This document shows, one piece after another, positions 23,902 to 32,306 of a stretch of DNA of 32,406 nt (within the stretch, counting starts at the first letter, position 1; every line of letters begins with the position of its first letter). The notes under the pieces were generated by a model. That model was not told where the DNA came from, ran no database searches, and saw only the letters and a list, made by a program, of their open reading frames with translations. A program made the translations under genes and the position numbers. This DNA is from an uncultured Dorea sp. (lineage in GTDB: Bacteria; Bacillota; Clostridia; Lachnospirales; Lachnospiraceae). Location: NCBI GenBank assembly GCA_910588745.1, contig CAJURK010000038.1:1-32406 (forward strand). The letters run 5' to 3'.

Positions 23902-24720
23902 TTAACTTAAGTTTAATTTCTTCTGCATCAGCAACTGGGTAACGAAATAAGATACAGCGGTAAATACAATCCCAAGTACGATGGAAAACAAATATGTTTT
24001 TGTGTAAAAACTATACAGGAATCTCTCATCCACCGCGTTCCCCAGCAAGGATATCCCATAAGCCGCCCCAACAACTCCGCTAATAATGCTTATAATGGTA
24101 TTGATACTAAAGTAAACGATAACCGAGCCAAGCACTCTATGATTGGAAAATAACTGCCCCAGCGCGATCGACATATATACCATCAAAACATTCTCAGCCG
24201 CATAAATCACAGACAGCAGAAACACCGCGAACAGAATCTTACCATAACCTACGGTGTCCGGGAACCCCATTGCCTCCAGCACATCATCTTTATAAGCGAT
24301 AAATTGCTCCACAAACGGTTTATATATTACCAGAATCAAAACACTCAAACTGACCAGCGCCATATCAATCAGCATCCACACGCTGCCGCATATCGTTTTT
24401 GAAGCCAGGAGCTGTCCCCTTGTAACCGGAAGCGTATGAGTAAGATACCCTTCATCAGAATACAGATTCTTATAAAAATGAATCGCCAGCATCAGGATCG
24501 TACCAAAAAGCGCGGACATAAACAATATCACATAAACCATAATAACCACCGTCATGATTACGGTACCCATTTCGGAATTAGAGATACTATCCGGATTTTG
24601 CATAAACCTTCCGACAACCAAAACTCTACCAAGCGCCGCGGTGACCAGAAGCATTATATGGATTACGACCAGAAAGCGGCTCAAAGCTTTAAAATCGTAC
24701 TTTATTAATTTTCCTAACAT
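23902..24720 (-). CDS. ABC-2-type transporter permease (YtrA-linked)
   Basis: 272 residues, six predicted membrane segments, starting 'MLGKLIKYDFKALSRFL', typical of clostridial ABC-2 permeases whose ATPase and GntR regulator are co-encoded. The central part has 'GYLTHTLPVTRGQLLASKTICGSVW', a family motif. It would form a transporter with the ATPase upstream; the substrate is unknown, but such YtrA-linked systems often answer cell-envelope stress. It overlaps the ATPase stop by 7 bases, with AGGGAGG as ribosome site. Confidence 0.9.
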   Translation of the reverse strand: MLGKLIKYDFKALSRFLVVIHIMLLVTAALGRVLVVGRFMQNPDSISNSEMGTVIMTVVIMVYVILFMSALFGTILMLAIHFYKNLYSDEGYLTHTLPVTRGQLLASKTICGSVWMLIDMALVSLSVLILVIYKPFVEQFIAYKDDVLEAMGFPDTVGYGKILFAVFLLSVIYAAENVLMVYMSIALGQLFSNHRVLGSVIVYFSINTIISIISGVVGAAYGISLLGNAVDERFLYSFYTKTYLFSIVLGIVFTAVSYFVTQLLMQKKLNLS

Positions 24721-25415
24721 CTAAATACCTCCCTAAATAACATATCTACAGACTTCTTCTGCTGCATGCGAACCTCGTCCACTGAAGCATTCAGCACCAC
24801 CTGGCCGTTTTGTAAAAAGATCACGCGATCCAAAATGTTTTCAATGTCTGAAATCAAATGCGTCGATATCAGAATCGTTGCGTTTTCGTCGTAATTGGTC
24901 AGAATCGTATTTAAAATATAATCCCTGGCCGCCGGGTCAACGCCGCCGATGGGTTCATCCAAAATATAAAGCTGCGCTTTACGGCTCATCACCATCACAA
25001 GCTGAACCTTCTCCCTCGTACCCTTTGACAGGGTACGGAGCCTTGCATGCAGCCCAATTCCCAGCGCTTCCATCATTTGTTCCGCCCGGTCTCTTCTAAA
25101 ATCCTCATAAAAATCCTCAAAATACGTAATCAGGTCGCTCACCTTCCACGAAGGCGTCAGATACGTACGCTCCGGCAGGTAAGAAACAATCTTCTTCGTC
25201 TCTTTCCCAGGCGGGTTCCCGTCAATGTGAATCGTCCCCTCGGTCGGTACCAGCAGATCGTTGATCAGCTTAATCAACGTGGTCTTTCCGCTTCCATTCG
25301 GGCCAAGCAGCCCTATGATCTGCCCTCGTTCCAGAGACAGATTCAGATTTCCCAAAGCCCAGTGGCCGTTTCCATAGGTCTTTGCCAAACCGTAACATTC
25401 TAAAATTGGTCTCAT
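24714..25415 (-). CDS. ABC transporter ATPase (YtrB-like)
   Basis: 233 residues. Walker A is 'GLLGPNGSGKTTLIKL', the signature segment is 'LSKGTREKVQLVMVM' (LSKGT, a usual variant in this subfamily), Walker B is 'LYILDEPIGGVDP' and the H-loop is 'ILISTHLISDIEN'. It is the motor of the ABC-2 permease encoded just after it. The start (ATG 25415) overlaps the regulator's TGA stop as ATGA. Confidence 0.92.
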   Translation of the reverse strand: MRPILECYGLAKTYGNGHWALGNLNLSLERGQIIGLLGPNGSGKTTLIKLINDLLVPTEGTIHIDGNPPGKETKKIVSYLPERTYLTPSWKVSDLITYFEDFYEDFRRDRAEQMMEALGIGLHARLRTLSKGTREKVQLVMVMSRKAQLYILDEPIGGVDPAARDYILNTILTNYDENATILISTHLISDIENILDRVIFLQNGQVVLNASVDEVRMQQKKSVDMLFREVFRC

Positions 25416-25786
25416 TCTTCCTTTTCTCCTTCCATTGCTTCCTCAAACAACGCCCGGATCTCCTCATCCTTCAATCCGAGATTATGCATATTTGCCATAA
25501 ATTCTGCCAAATATCCTGCTGCCTGTTCTCTTTTTAATTCTTTTAACAATTCTTCATCCTCCGTAATAAATCGTCCGCTGGTACGCTGGGAATATACCAG
25601 CCCTCTTCTTTCCAGCTCAGACAACGCCTTCTGCATCGTATTGGGATTCACCGCCGCTTCTACCGCCAGCTCACGGACAGAAGGAAGCTTATCCCCTGGA
25701 CCATACCTTCCGGATATGATATCCCGCTGAATCCGATCCATCAACTGTAAATATATCGGCATGTTATTATCTAAATTCCATGTCAC
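25412..25786 (-). CDS. GntR-family repressor, YtrA subfamily
   Basis: 124 residues: winged-helix GntR domain ('PIYLQLMDRIQRDIISGRYGPGDKLPSVRELA', helix-turn-helix 'AVNPNTMQKALSELERRGLVYSQRTSGRFI') with the short C-terminal helical part of the YtrA group. It starts at GTG 25786, 5 bases after AGGTGA. YtrA-type regulators repress the ABC genes that follow them; envelope-targeting stress often induces them. A perfect palindrome in the promoter (25815-25834) is the likely operator for autoregulation. Confidence 0.93.
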   Translation of the reverse strand: MTWNLDNNMPIYLQLMDRIQRDIISGRYGPGDKLPSVRELAVEAAVNPNTMQKALSELERRGLVYSQRTSGRFITEDEELLKELKREQAAGYLAEFMANMHNLGLKDEEIRALFEEAMEGEKEE

Positions 25787-25814
25787 TCATATCACCTCGC
25801 TTTAATTGTTCTTT

Positions 25815-25834
25815 TGTATTAAGTTAATAATACA
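25815..25834. promoter_or_regulatory. Operator palindrome of the YtrA-type repressor
   Basis: TGTATTA (25815-25821) and TAATACA (25828-25834) form a perfect 7-bp inverted repeat with a 6-base spacer, next to the promoter of the GntR-ABC operon, 29 bases before its GTG start. GntR-family sites are typically such AT-rich palindromes. Confidence 0.65.
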
Positions 25835-25860
25835 ATAATACAGTCATACAATTTTGTCAA
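25832..25860 (-). promoter_or_regulatory. Putative sigma-A promoter of the YtrA-ABC operon
   Basis: TTGACA (25860-25855) is a perfect -35 on the minus strand. A weaker -10 (TATTGT) lies 17 bases downstream (25837-25832) and abuts the operator palindrome, so repressor binding would block open complex formation. Confidence 0.55.
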
Positions 25861-25997
25861 GTTTTTTTCGAGATAATTTCAAACGGTTATAATTTGCAGA
25901 TCAAGTATTACTACACTGACGTTCCATTCTATGATACTATATACGATAGCAGACAACAGACAGACGCACGTTTTATGATAGAATCGAGGTTAAAATT

Positions 25998-26657
25998 ATG
26001 AAAGATCTCTCTACAGCAGAAGCTTATTTTTTATGTGCCGTTCAGGGGAAAGGGAAAATATTCGGACATGACGACAGCAAGATTGCCTGTCTTATGGCCG
26101 CTGTTTTTCAGGAAATGAAAGATTTCGGCCTCATCGAAGCGGCAGGAAATAAACTATCCGTTACCCGCATGAAAGAATTTCCCGCAGACTGCGCTCCCTA
26201 CCTCCTTCCGGTCTACGAACATTTAAAAGAACTAGAATCACTGGAACTAAAACACATCATGCAGGACTATAACAGCGGCTGGTCCGACCGCCGCCTGAAC
26301 GCGTTAACAACTGCTATCGGCAGCGGACTTGCCGACCGCGGACTTGCCACCCGGGCAAAACTCGGCCTGTTCAACGGACGGGTCTACTTCCTGCCGTATA
26401 AAACCGCCGTCCCTTCGCTGGCCGCCGAGCTTCTGGTTCATCTTTTATATCAGACGCCGATTTCCGCCAAAGACGGTTTTTTATGGCTTCTTCTGGAAAA
26501 AAGTTCCTGCATCCCAAAAGAATTTTCCGAAGAACAGCAGCATGACATAAGCGCAAAAGTTGCTTCCGCCATAGAAACTGCGGGAGAACAAGGCCTTGCC
26601 GAACTGGATGCGTTTACCGATAAGCTTCAGTCCATGGTGAAACATTATCCTATATAA
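25998..26657 (+). CDS. Uncharacterised protein with possible GPP34-like fold
   Basis: 219 residues, soluble, mostly helical. The start ('LSTAEAYFLCAVQGKGKIFGHD' pattern, followed by a conserved-looking 'ACLMAAVFQEMKDFGLIE') resembles the first helices of the GPP34/GOLPH3 family, which in bacteria is poorly known. I see no catalytic motif. The Ala-rich C-terminus is amphipathic. The gene is divergent from the YtrA repressor. A GAGG ribosome site lies about 8 bases before the ATG, and TATGAT at 25974-25979 could be its -10. The GPP34 assignment is weak. Confidence 0.6.
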   Translation: MKDLSTAEAYFLCAVQGKGKIFGHDDSKIACLMAAVFQEMKDFGLIEAAGNKLSVTRMKEFPADCAPYLLPVYEHLKELESLELKHIMQDYNSGWSDRRLNALTTAIGSGLADRGLATRAKLGLFNGRVYFLPYKTAVPSLAAELLVHLLYQTPISAKDGFLWLLLEKSSCIPKEFSEEQQHDISAKVASAIETAGEQGLAELDAFTDKLQSMVKHYPI

Positions 26658-26760
26658 CAAGGCGCCTGATAGAAGTTATCCAAGCGCTGAGATATCGCGC
26701 ATATATGCCGCATTCATCCATTCAAAACGCCAAAACGTATTTACGGTTAGAAATTTAAGA

Positions 26761-26800
26761 AGCTGTTTTGCCTAAAATATATAATTTTAGCAAAACAGCT
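26761..26800. terminator. Long AT-rich hairpin between convergent genes
   Basis: AGCTGTTTTG at 26761-26770 pairs exactly with 26791-26800, and CTAAAAT (26772-26778) pairs with 26784-26790 after a one-base bulge: a 17-bp stem. It lies between the 219-residue gene and the XRE gene, so it could terminate both. Its length also fits an intergenic repeat unit. The flanks (26658-26858) otherwise show nothing coding. Confidence 0.6.
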
Positions 26801-26858
26801 CCTAACTTTCCGATATTCAATTGTAAATACCTTCCGTCGTCTCCCTTTTGCGGCTTCG

Positions 26859-27080
26859 TTAACCGTCTTCTCGCCCTGTCAGAACATCCAGTGAAATTTC
26901 CAAAATATCCGCTATTTTACAAAGCATAAAAATATCCGGGAGCCTTTGCCCTCTCTCGTAACCTGCGAGTGAAGTCCGTTCGATCCACAACTGCTTTGCA
27001 AGCTGGGACTGCGACAGCTTCTTTTCTTCTCGAAACCGTTTAATATTCTTCCCGATTGTTCCTCTTCTCTCTTCGTTCAT
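26859..27080 (-). CDS. Small XRE-family (Cro/CI-type) transcriptional regulator
   Basis: About 73 residues forming a single HTH_3 domain: 'IGKNIKRFREEKKLSQSQLAKQL', recognition helix 'ERTSLAGYERGQRLPDIFML', and 'ADILEISLDVLTG'. It is a DNA-binding protein without an effector domain. I prefer ATG 27080, which has AAAGG 10 bases upstream; an in-frame ATG at 27098 has no ribosome site. Target genes are unknown; neither neighbour is obviously linked. Confidence 0.85.
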   Translation of the reverse strand: MNEERRGTIGKNIKRFREEKKLSQSQLAKQLWIERTSLAGYERGQRLPDIFMLCKIADILEISLDVLTGREDG

Positions 27081-27116
27081 TTCAGCAGGACCTTTCATTT
27101 TCTAACCCAGATTTTT

Positions 27117-27422
27117 CTAAAGTTTCATCACGGCCCGACTGATTGTTTTCTGTTCTCTCCTGCGGCAGTCCTCCAAAACTTCCACAGTCTCCTCCTTGTA
27201 AATTTCCGAGATTACCGTCCAGACTGCTGCAGAAAAATTTATCAGCGGACACATGCAGCGCATGGCGGTCTTTGCCAGAAACCTATGTTGAATGTTATTT
27301 TGGCATTTTCTACGTGACTGATATAAGGAACCGATAGTCAATCTTTCCCGGAAGCTGTTCCTGCGAATTGTGCATTGCCATACCTCCAGCGCTCTTACGG
27401 ACATTGTAATCAATATGCTCAT
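27117..27422 (-). pseudogene. Questionable ORF or gene remnant in the glpK-XRE gap
   Basis: The 409-base stretch 27099-27507 has no convincing gene. The longest frame (101 codons, minus) has no clear ribosome site and an odd composition (many Arg, Cys, Ile). Its last third reads like coding sequence ('EEIYKEETVEVLEDCRRRE' style), but an upstream frame from about 27436 ('MAMYEHIDYNVRKS') is broken by a stop, as if a gene had frameshifted. A TTGACA at 27503-27498 with a weak -10 may serve the XRE gene. I list it only as a possible remnant. Confidence 0.25.
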
Positions 27423-27507
27423 ACATTGCCATTAAGTACAGAGATAATAGTATCTTTACAGTTTAAAAATTTCAATTTTTCCGAAATTCTATATTTCTGT
27501 CAAAGCA

Positions 27508-29004
27508 TTACTCTTCTTCCGCCCAGGCAAGCGCGCAGCGTACCGCCCGCTTCCACCCCCTCAGAAGCTCTTTTCTCTTTTCTGTTTCCATCATTGGAAC
27601 AAATTCTTTCCCAAGCTGCCAATTCCGTTTGATTTCATCCTTATTCTTCCAGTAACCGGATGCAAGTCCCGCTAGATATGCCGCCCCCAGCGCTGTCGTC
27701 TCAACGCACTTTGGCCTGTGGACGGTAGACTGATTGATATCCGCCTGAAACTGCATCAGCATATTGTTAGCGCTCGCCCCGCCGTCTACTTTCAGTATGT
27801 TCAAGCTTACTCCCGCATCCTCTTCCATAGCCTTAATCACATCGTATGCCTGATAGGCAATGGATTCTAAAACGGCGCGGATAAAATGCTCTTTGGTACA
27901 GCCCCGGGTCAGACCGACCACCGTTCCTCTGGCGTACTGGTTCCAGTACGGCGCTCCCATTCCCGCAAAAGCCGGCACCAGAAAAACGCCGTTTGTATCT
28001 TCTACTTTTACCGCGTATTCCTCTGTCTCCGGCGCGCTTTTTACCATACGCATTCCGTCCCGAAGCCACTGATTTGCCGCGCCCGCCACAAATATACTGC
28101 CCTCCAGCGCATATTCCACATGCTCGTCCGTACTTGCCGCAATGGTAGTTAACAGTCCGTTTCCCGACTCTACTGGTTTTCTGCCCGTATTCATTAATAA
28201 GAAACACCCGGTTCCATATGTATTTTTTACATCGCCTTCCTCAAAACATCCCTGCCCAAACAGCGCCGCCTGCTGGTCTCCCGCCGCTCCCGCAATGGGA
28301 ACGTTGCCGACCAGAATCTTCTCGTCCGTGTAACCGTAAATGCAGCTTGAAGGCTTCACCTCCGGAAGCATTGCCTTTGGAATATTAAATTTCTCCAGAA
28401 TTTCATCATCCCAGCATAGATTATGAATATCAAAAAGCATCGTACGGGACGCATTGGTATAATCAGTCACATGAACAAGCCCGCCGGTCAGATTCCAGAT
28501 CAGCCAGGTATCCACTGTTCCGAAAATCAGCTCCCCTTTCTCGGCCTGCTCCCTCGCCCCTTCTACATGCTCAAGAATCCAGGCAATCTTACTGGCGCTG
28601 AAATATGCGTCCGCAATTAATCCTGTTTTTTCCCGAATGACCTTATCAAATCCTTCTTCTTTCAGCTTATCGATCATCTCCGAGGTTCTTCTGCACTGCC
28701 ACACAATGGCGTTAAACACCGGCTCTCCCGTATAACGGTTCCAAATGATCGTTGTTTCCCTCTGGTTGGTAATGCCGATGCTGCTGATTTGCTTCGCGTC
28801 CACCCCTGTCTCCGCTAAGGTCTGCACCAGAACCGAATACTGGGAAGACCAGATCTCCCTGGGATTCTGCTCTACCCATCCCGGCTGCGGATAAATTTGT
28901 TCAAATTCTCTCTGCACCATCCCGCAGATATCTCCCGCATGATTAAACAAAATACAGCGGGAGCTTGTGGTTCCCTGATCCAGGGCCATTACATACTGTT
29001 CCAT
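27508..29004 (-). CDS. glpK: Glycerol kinase GlpK
   Basis: 498 residues, FGGY family. Family landmarks: 'ALDQGTTSSRCILF' (ATP site), 'ITNQRETTIIWNRYTG', 'AIVWQCRRTSEMID', 'AGAAGDQQAALFGQ' and 'KVDGGASANNMLMQFQADI'. It phosphorylates glycerol with ATP to glycerol-3-phosphate. Length is normal. The loop before 'NVPIAGAAGDQQ' reads 'GYTDEKILVG' and lacks the histidine that enterococcal GlpK uses for PTS phosphorylation. It is the last gene of the glp operon, 180 bases after the DUF1667 gene, with GGATGGG upstream of the ATG. Confidence 0.97.
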   Translation of the reverse strand: MEQYVMALDQGTTSSRCILFNHAGDICGMVQREFEQIYPQPGWVEQNPREIWSSQYSVLVQTLAETGVDAKQISSIGITNQRETTIIWNRYTGEPVFNAIVWQCRRTSEMIDKLKEEGFDKVIREKTGLIADAYFSASKIAWILEHVEGAREQAEKGELIFGTVDTWLIWNLTGGLVHVTDYTNASRTMLFDIHNLCWDDEILEKFNIPKAMLPEVKPSSCIYGYTDEKILVGNVPIAGAAGDQQAALFGQGCFEEGDVKNTYGTGCFLLMNTGRKPVESGNGLLTTIAASTDEHVEYALEGSIFVAGAANQWLRDGMRMVKSAPETEEYAVKVEDTNGVFLVPAFAGMGAPYWNQYARGTVVGLTRGCTKEHFIRAVLESIAYQAYDVIKAMEEDAGVSLNILKVDGGASANNMLMQFQADINQSTVHRPKCVETTALGAAYLAGLASGYWKNKDEIKRNWQLGKEFVPMMETEKRKELLRGWKRAVRCALAWAEEE

Positions 29005-29184
29005 ACTGCCGTCCCATCCTCTCTTCTTTAAAATCCTTGTCTCAGCCAGGAATTCGGGTTTTCTTTCCTTTCACCGTCTATCTCTGCGCTGTTTCCTTAA
29101 CCATCACAGAGACGCCCCTACTTCGGAACTATCCCTTTTCATACAGTGCCTCCGCAAAGGCAATCCTGTTTTCAATACGGAACT

Positions 29185-29550
29185 TTACTCCGCGTAAATC
29201 TGCTTCGTCGCGATTACATTCACTCCGGTTCCGGCCACATTCTCCGCTACTACCTTTCCAATCTCAACAGGCGCGGTCAGAACCACGTCTTTTAATGCCC
29301 TGACACACGCAAAGATCTGATCCTTTGGTATATCTGTCTCGGTCTTTACCGACACGCAGGGCAGATGGCCTCCCTGGACCTTAACCGAAGAGGTCACGAT
29401 CCTCCTTGGATCCGTCAACTCCTTTTTCGCATAATCTGCGCCGCGCGGACAGGTATTTCCGGCAACCTCCATAATTCCTTCCTCGGAGATTGCCACCTTT
29501 AAGCTGCATCCTAACGGGCATCCGATACATACTAATTCTTTTGTCTTCAT
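29185..29550 (-). CDS. DUF1667 four-cysteine protein of the glycerol-3-phosphate oxidation cluster
   Basis: About 121 residues. The N-terminus has CxxCxxxC ('VCIGCPLGCSLKV') followed by 'GNTCPRGADYAKKE', four cysteines that likely bind an Fe-S cluster or zinc. The rest is a beta-rich domain with 'PVEIGKVVAENVAGTGVNVIATK'. In Clostridia DUF1667 proteins are found with GlpA-like and FAD oxidoreductases and may help electron transfer, but the function is not proven. ATG 29550 has GGAGGG 7 bases upstream; the longer frame to 29577 overlaps the previous gene. Confidence 0.9.
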   Translation of the reverse strand: MKTKELVCIGCPLGCSLKVAISEEGIMEVAGNTCPRGADYAKKELTDPRRIVTSSVKVQGGHLPCVSVKTETDIPKDQIFACVRALKDVVLTAPVEIGKVVAENVAGTGVNVIATKQIYAE

Positions 29551-29563
29551 CTCTTTGCCCTCC

Positions 29564-30823
29564 CTACTCTTGCTCAATTCTGATGGTTATGCTCTCTAAG
29601 CTGCCGGCTTCCTGCAGCTTTGATTTTACAAGCGTGATTTGTTCCATCTCGCCCGGCGCCATTACTTTCTTCTTAACCCGGCTGATACACTTATCATTAT
29701 AATACACGCAGAGGTAACTGTCTCTATAAACATTTCCTACGCGGAAACGAACCGTCTGTTTTTCCGCCATCCGGTCTTTATCCACTGTACAGGGAACCGT
29801 ATAGCGCACTCCATTTTCTCCCTTCAGCGGAATTTCCGTTCCGGCTTTTGGCAGAATTTCCTTCACGTAGGCGGCTGCATTTTCTCCCGCCATCTTGGCT
29901 TCGCCAGACACATAATCCACCAAATCATGCACATGAAGCACATTTCCGCAGGCAAATACGCCCTCCACGCTGGTCTCAAGGCTCTCGTTTACCACCGGGC
30001 CGGATGTAACCGGATTCAGCTCCACACCCATCTGGGACGACAACTCATTTTCAGGAATCAGGCCGCAGGATAACAGCAGCGTATCACACGCATAATGCTC
30101 CTCTGTTCCCGGTATGGGACGGCGGTTCTCGTCTACCTGCGCAAGCGTAACGCCTTCTACACGTTTCTTTCCCCTGATGTCAACAACGGTATGGCTCAGC
30201 TTCAAAGGAATATTATAATCATCCAGACACTGCACAATGTTGCGCTTCAATCCGCCGGAATAAGGCATTAACTCAGCCACTGCCTGAACCTCTGCGCCCT
30301 CTAAAGTCATGCGCCTTGCCATAATCAGTCCAATATCGCCGGAACCGAGGATGACCACTTTTTTACCCGGCATTCTGCCTTCCATATTGACATATCTTTG
30401 TGCGGTTCCCGCCGAGTACACGCCCGCCGGACGGTAACCGGGAATATTAAGGGCTCCTCTAGAACGCTCTCTGCAGCCCATCGCAAGGATAACCGACTTT
30501 GCCTCAATCTGAAAGATTCCCTGTTCCTTATTCATCGCTGTAATTACTTTATTTTCCGCAATATCCACTACGATGGTATGGAGCATATAAGGAATCTGAA
30601 GTTCCTCCACCTTCTCAATGTATCTTCCCGCATACTCCGGCCCCGTCAGCTCTTCTTTAAAAGTATGCAGGCCAAAACCATTATGGATACACTGATTCAA
30701 AATACCGCCAAGCTCATTGTCACGTTCTATAATCAAAATGTCCGTAACACCCGCTTCTCTGGCTGCCACTGCAGCCGCAAGGCCGGCCGGGCCTCCGCCG
30801 ATGATTGCAATCTCTGTTTTCAT
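29564..30823 (-). CDS. NAD(P)/FAD-dependent oxidoreductase of the glycerol cluster
   Basis: 419 residues. An FAD-binding Rossmann motif at the start ('AIIGGGPAGLAAAVAAREAG'), 'LGGILNQCIHNGFG', an NAD-binding motif in the middle ('VVILGSGDIGLIMARRM') and 'GVFACGNVLHVHDLVDYVSGEA' identify a pyridine nucleotide-disulphide-type flavoenzyme. In this gene order it is thought to pass electrons from the GlpA-like dehydrogenase. It starts 1-2 bases after the glpA stop, with AAGGAGG inside the glpA end, so translation is coupled. It is not GlpB, although it may fill that role. Confidence 0.9.
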   Translation of the reverse strand: MKTEIAIIGGGPAGLAAAVAAREAGVTDILIIERDNELGGILNQCIHNGFGLHTFKEELTGPEYAGRYIEKVEELQIPYMLHTIVVDIAENKVITAMNKEQGIFQIEAKSVILAMGCRERSRGALNIPGYRPAGVYSAGTAQRYVNMEGRMPGKKVVILGSGDIGLIMARRMTLEGAEVQAVAELMPYSGGLKRNIVQCLDDYNIPLKLSHTVVDIRGKKRVEGVTLAQVDENRRPIPGTEEHYACDTLLLSCGLIPENELSSQMGVELNPVTSGPVVNESLETSVEGVFACGNVLHVHDLVDYVSGEAKMAGENAAAYVKEILPKAGTEIPLKGENGVRYTVPCTVDKDRMAEKQTVRFRVGNVYRDSYLCVYYNDKCISRVKKKVMAPGEMEQITLVKSKLQEAGSLESITIRIEQE

Positions 30824-30824
30824 C

Positions 30825-32261
30825 CTAAATGTCCTCCTTGTTATATCCTGTCAAATAGTTAGAACCTTTTCCTGATTTTGTAATCTCTGAGACATCCTTT
30901 CCCAGCTCCCTTGCAAGTATCTCCACCGTCTTCGGCGCGCAGAATCCTGACTGGCAGCGCCCCATTCCCGCTCTGGTGCGGCGCTTAATCCCGTCTAATG
31001 TAGTCGCTCCTAACGGCCTGTGAATCGCGTCCATAATCTCGCCCTCGGTTACCACCTCGCAGCGGCAGACCACGTTGGCATAGGCCGGATTCTTCTTAAT
31101 CAGCTCCTGACGCTCCTCAAAATCTGCCTCCGCCACATTGGGAATTCCCTTTCTGGTCGCCACAAAATCTGCTTTCTTCTCCATCGGATAAATCCCCTGC
31201 ACCAGCTCCGCCACATACTCGCCGATTGCCGGCGAACTGGAAAGACCCGGCGACTCAATTCCCGCCACATCGATAAATCCAGGAGCCCCCTCCACTTCTT
31301 TTATGATAAACTCATGTTCTGTCCAGTGCGCCCGAAGCCCGGTAAATGACGTAATAATCTGCCGGCTCGGTACGTCCGGCACGCTAACAGCCACTCTCTT
31401 TAATAAATCAGCCAGCCCCTCCGCCGTGGTCTGCGTATTCTCTTTGTCTTCAATATCCACCGCTGTAGGACCGGTCAGCAGATTACCGTGAACCGTCGGA
31501 GTAATCAGCACGCCCTTTCCGTAAATGGTGGGAAGCTGAAAAATCGTGCTGTTCACATAACCGCCGACTTTCTTATCCATCAGACAGTATTCACCTTTCC
31601 GTGGGATAATCGTAATCTTTTCATCGCTTACCATATTATGGAATCTATCTGCATATACGCCGGCTGCATTCACCACAATCCGGCTCTCAAAAACACCCTT
31701 TGAGGTCTCCAGCACATAACCGCCGTCCTTTGCGCCGATATTCGTAACCTCTGTATCAAACTGAAATTCCACGCCGTTTTCGCAAGCATTTTCCGCCATA
31801 GCAATGGTAAGGCCAAAAGGACATACGATTCCACCTGTCGGCGCATACAATGCCGCAGCCATATCATCCGTTACATTAGGTTCCATTTTCTTCACTTCCT
31901 CCTTGGAAATGATACGGATTCCCGGTACGCCGTTTTTCTTTCCCTTTTCAAGAAGGCGCTCTAACTTATCCATATCCTTCTCATCAAAACAGAGTACCAG
32001 GGAACCGTTGCGCTTGAAAGAGAAATCCAAATCCTTTGATAGCTGTTCCATCATCTCGTTTCCCCTTACGTTCATCTTCGCCATCACAGTACCCGGCTCA
32101 TTATCAAACCCCGCATGGACAATCCCGCTGTTTGCCTTTGACGTACCCTCGCACACATCACTATTTTTATCCAGTACAATTGTCCTATACTGATATCTGG
32201 ATAACTCCCTGGCAATTGCGCTCCCGGTAACGCCGGCGCCGATAATTACTACATCATACAT
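30825..32261 (-). CDS. glpA: GlpA-like anaerobic glycerol-3-phosphate dehydrogenase with BFD-type Fe-S domain
   Basis: 478 residues: DAO-type FAD oxidoreductase ('VVIIGAGVTGSAIARELSRY', 'GTSKANSGIVHAGFDNEPG', 'VVNAAGVYAD', 'DVAGIESPGLSSSPAIGEYV'). The C-terminus has a BFD-like [2Fe-2S] domain with 'VVCRCEVVTEGEI' and 'GMGRCQSGFCAPKTVEIL' (two cysteine pairs). It oxidises glycerol-3-phosphate to dihydroxyacetone phosphate and passes electrons to its partner. It opens the operon glpA, FAD/NAD oxidoreductase, DUF1667, glpK. AGAAGGG lies upstream of ATG 32261. Confidence 0.9.
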   Translation of the reverse strand: MYDVVIIGAGVTGSAIARELSRYQYRTIVLDKNSDVCEGTSKANSGIVHAGFDNEPGTVMAKMNVRGNEMMEQLSKDLDFSFKRNGSLVLCFDEKDMDKLERLLEKGKKNGVPGIRIISKEEVKKMEPNVTDDMAAALYAPTGGIVCPFGLTIAMAENACENGVEFQFDTEVTNIGAKDGGYVLETSKGVFESRIVVNAAGVYADRFHNMVSDEKITIIPRKGEYCLMDKKVGGYVNSTIFQLPTIYGKGVLITPTVHGNLLTGPTAVDIEDKENTQTTAEGLADLLKRVAVSVPDVPSRQIITSFTGLRAHWTEHEFIIKEVEGAPGFIDVAGIESPGLSSSPAIGEYVAELVQGIYPMEKKADFVATRKGIPNVAEADFEERQELIKKNPAYANVVCRCEVVTEGEIMDAIHRPLGATTLDGIKRRTRAGMGRCQSGFCAPKTVEILARELGKDVSEITKSGKGSNYLTGYNKEDI

Positions 32262-32306
32262 TTTACAGCCCTTCTTTCAATTCATCATATTTTGCAAAAA
32301 GAGAAA

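Noticed and set aside
29005..29184. Small stem (29081-29088 with 29105-29112) in the leader of glpK
   Set aside because: The 8-bp stem has no T-tail and no other sign of a riboswitch or terminator.
30398..30862. 154-codon plus-strand frame opposite the FAD oxidoreductase
   Set aside because: Antisense shadow of a clear flavoenzyme gene; no ribosome site or family features.
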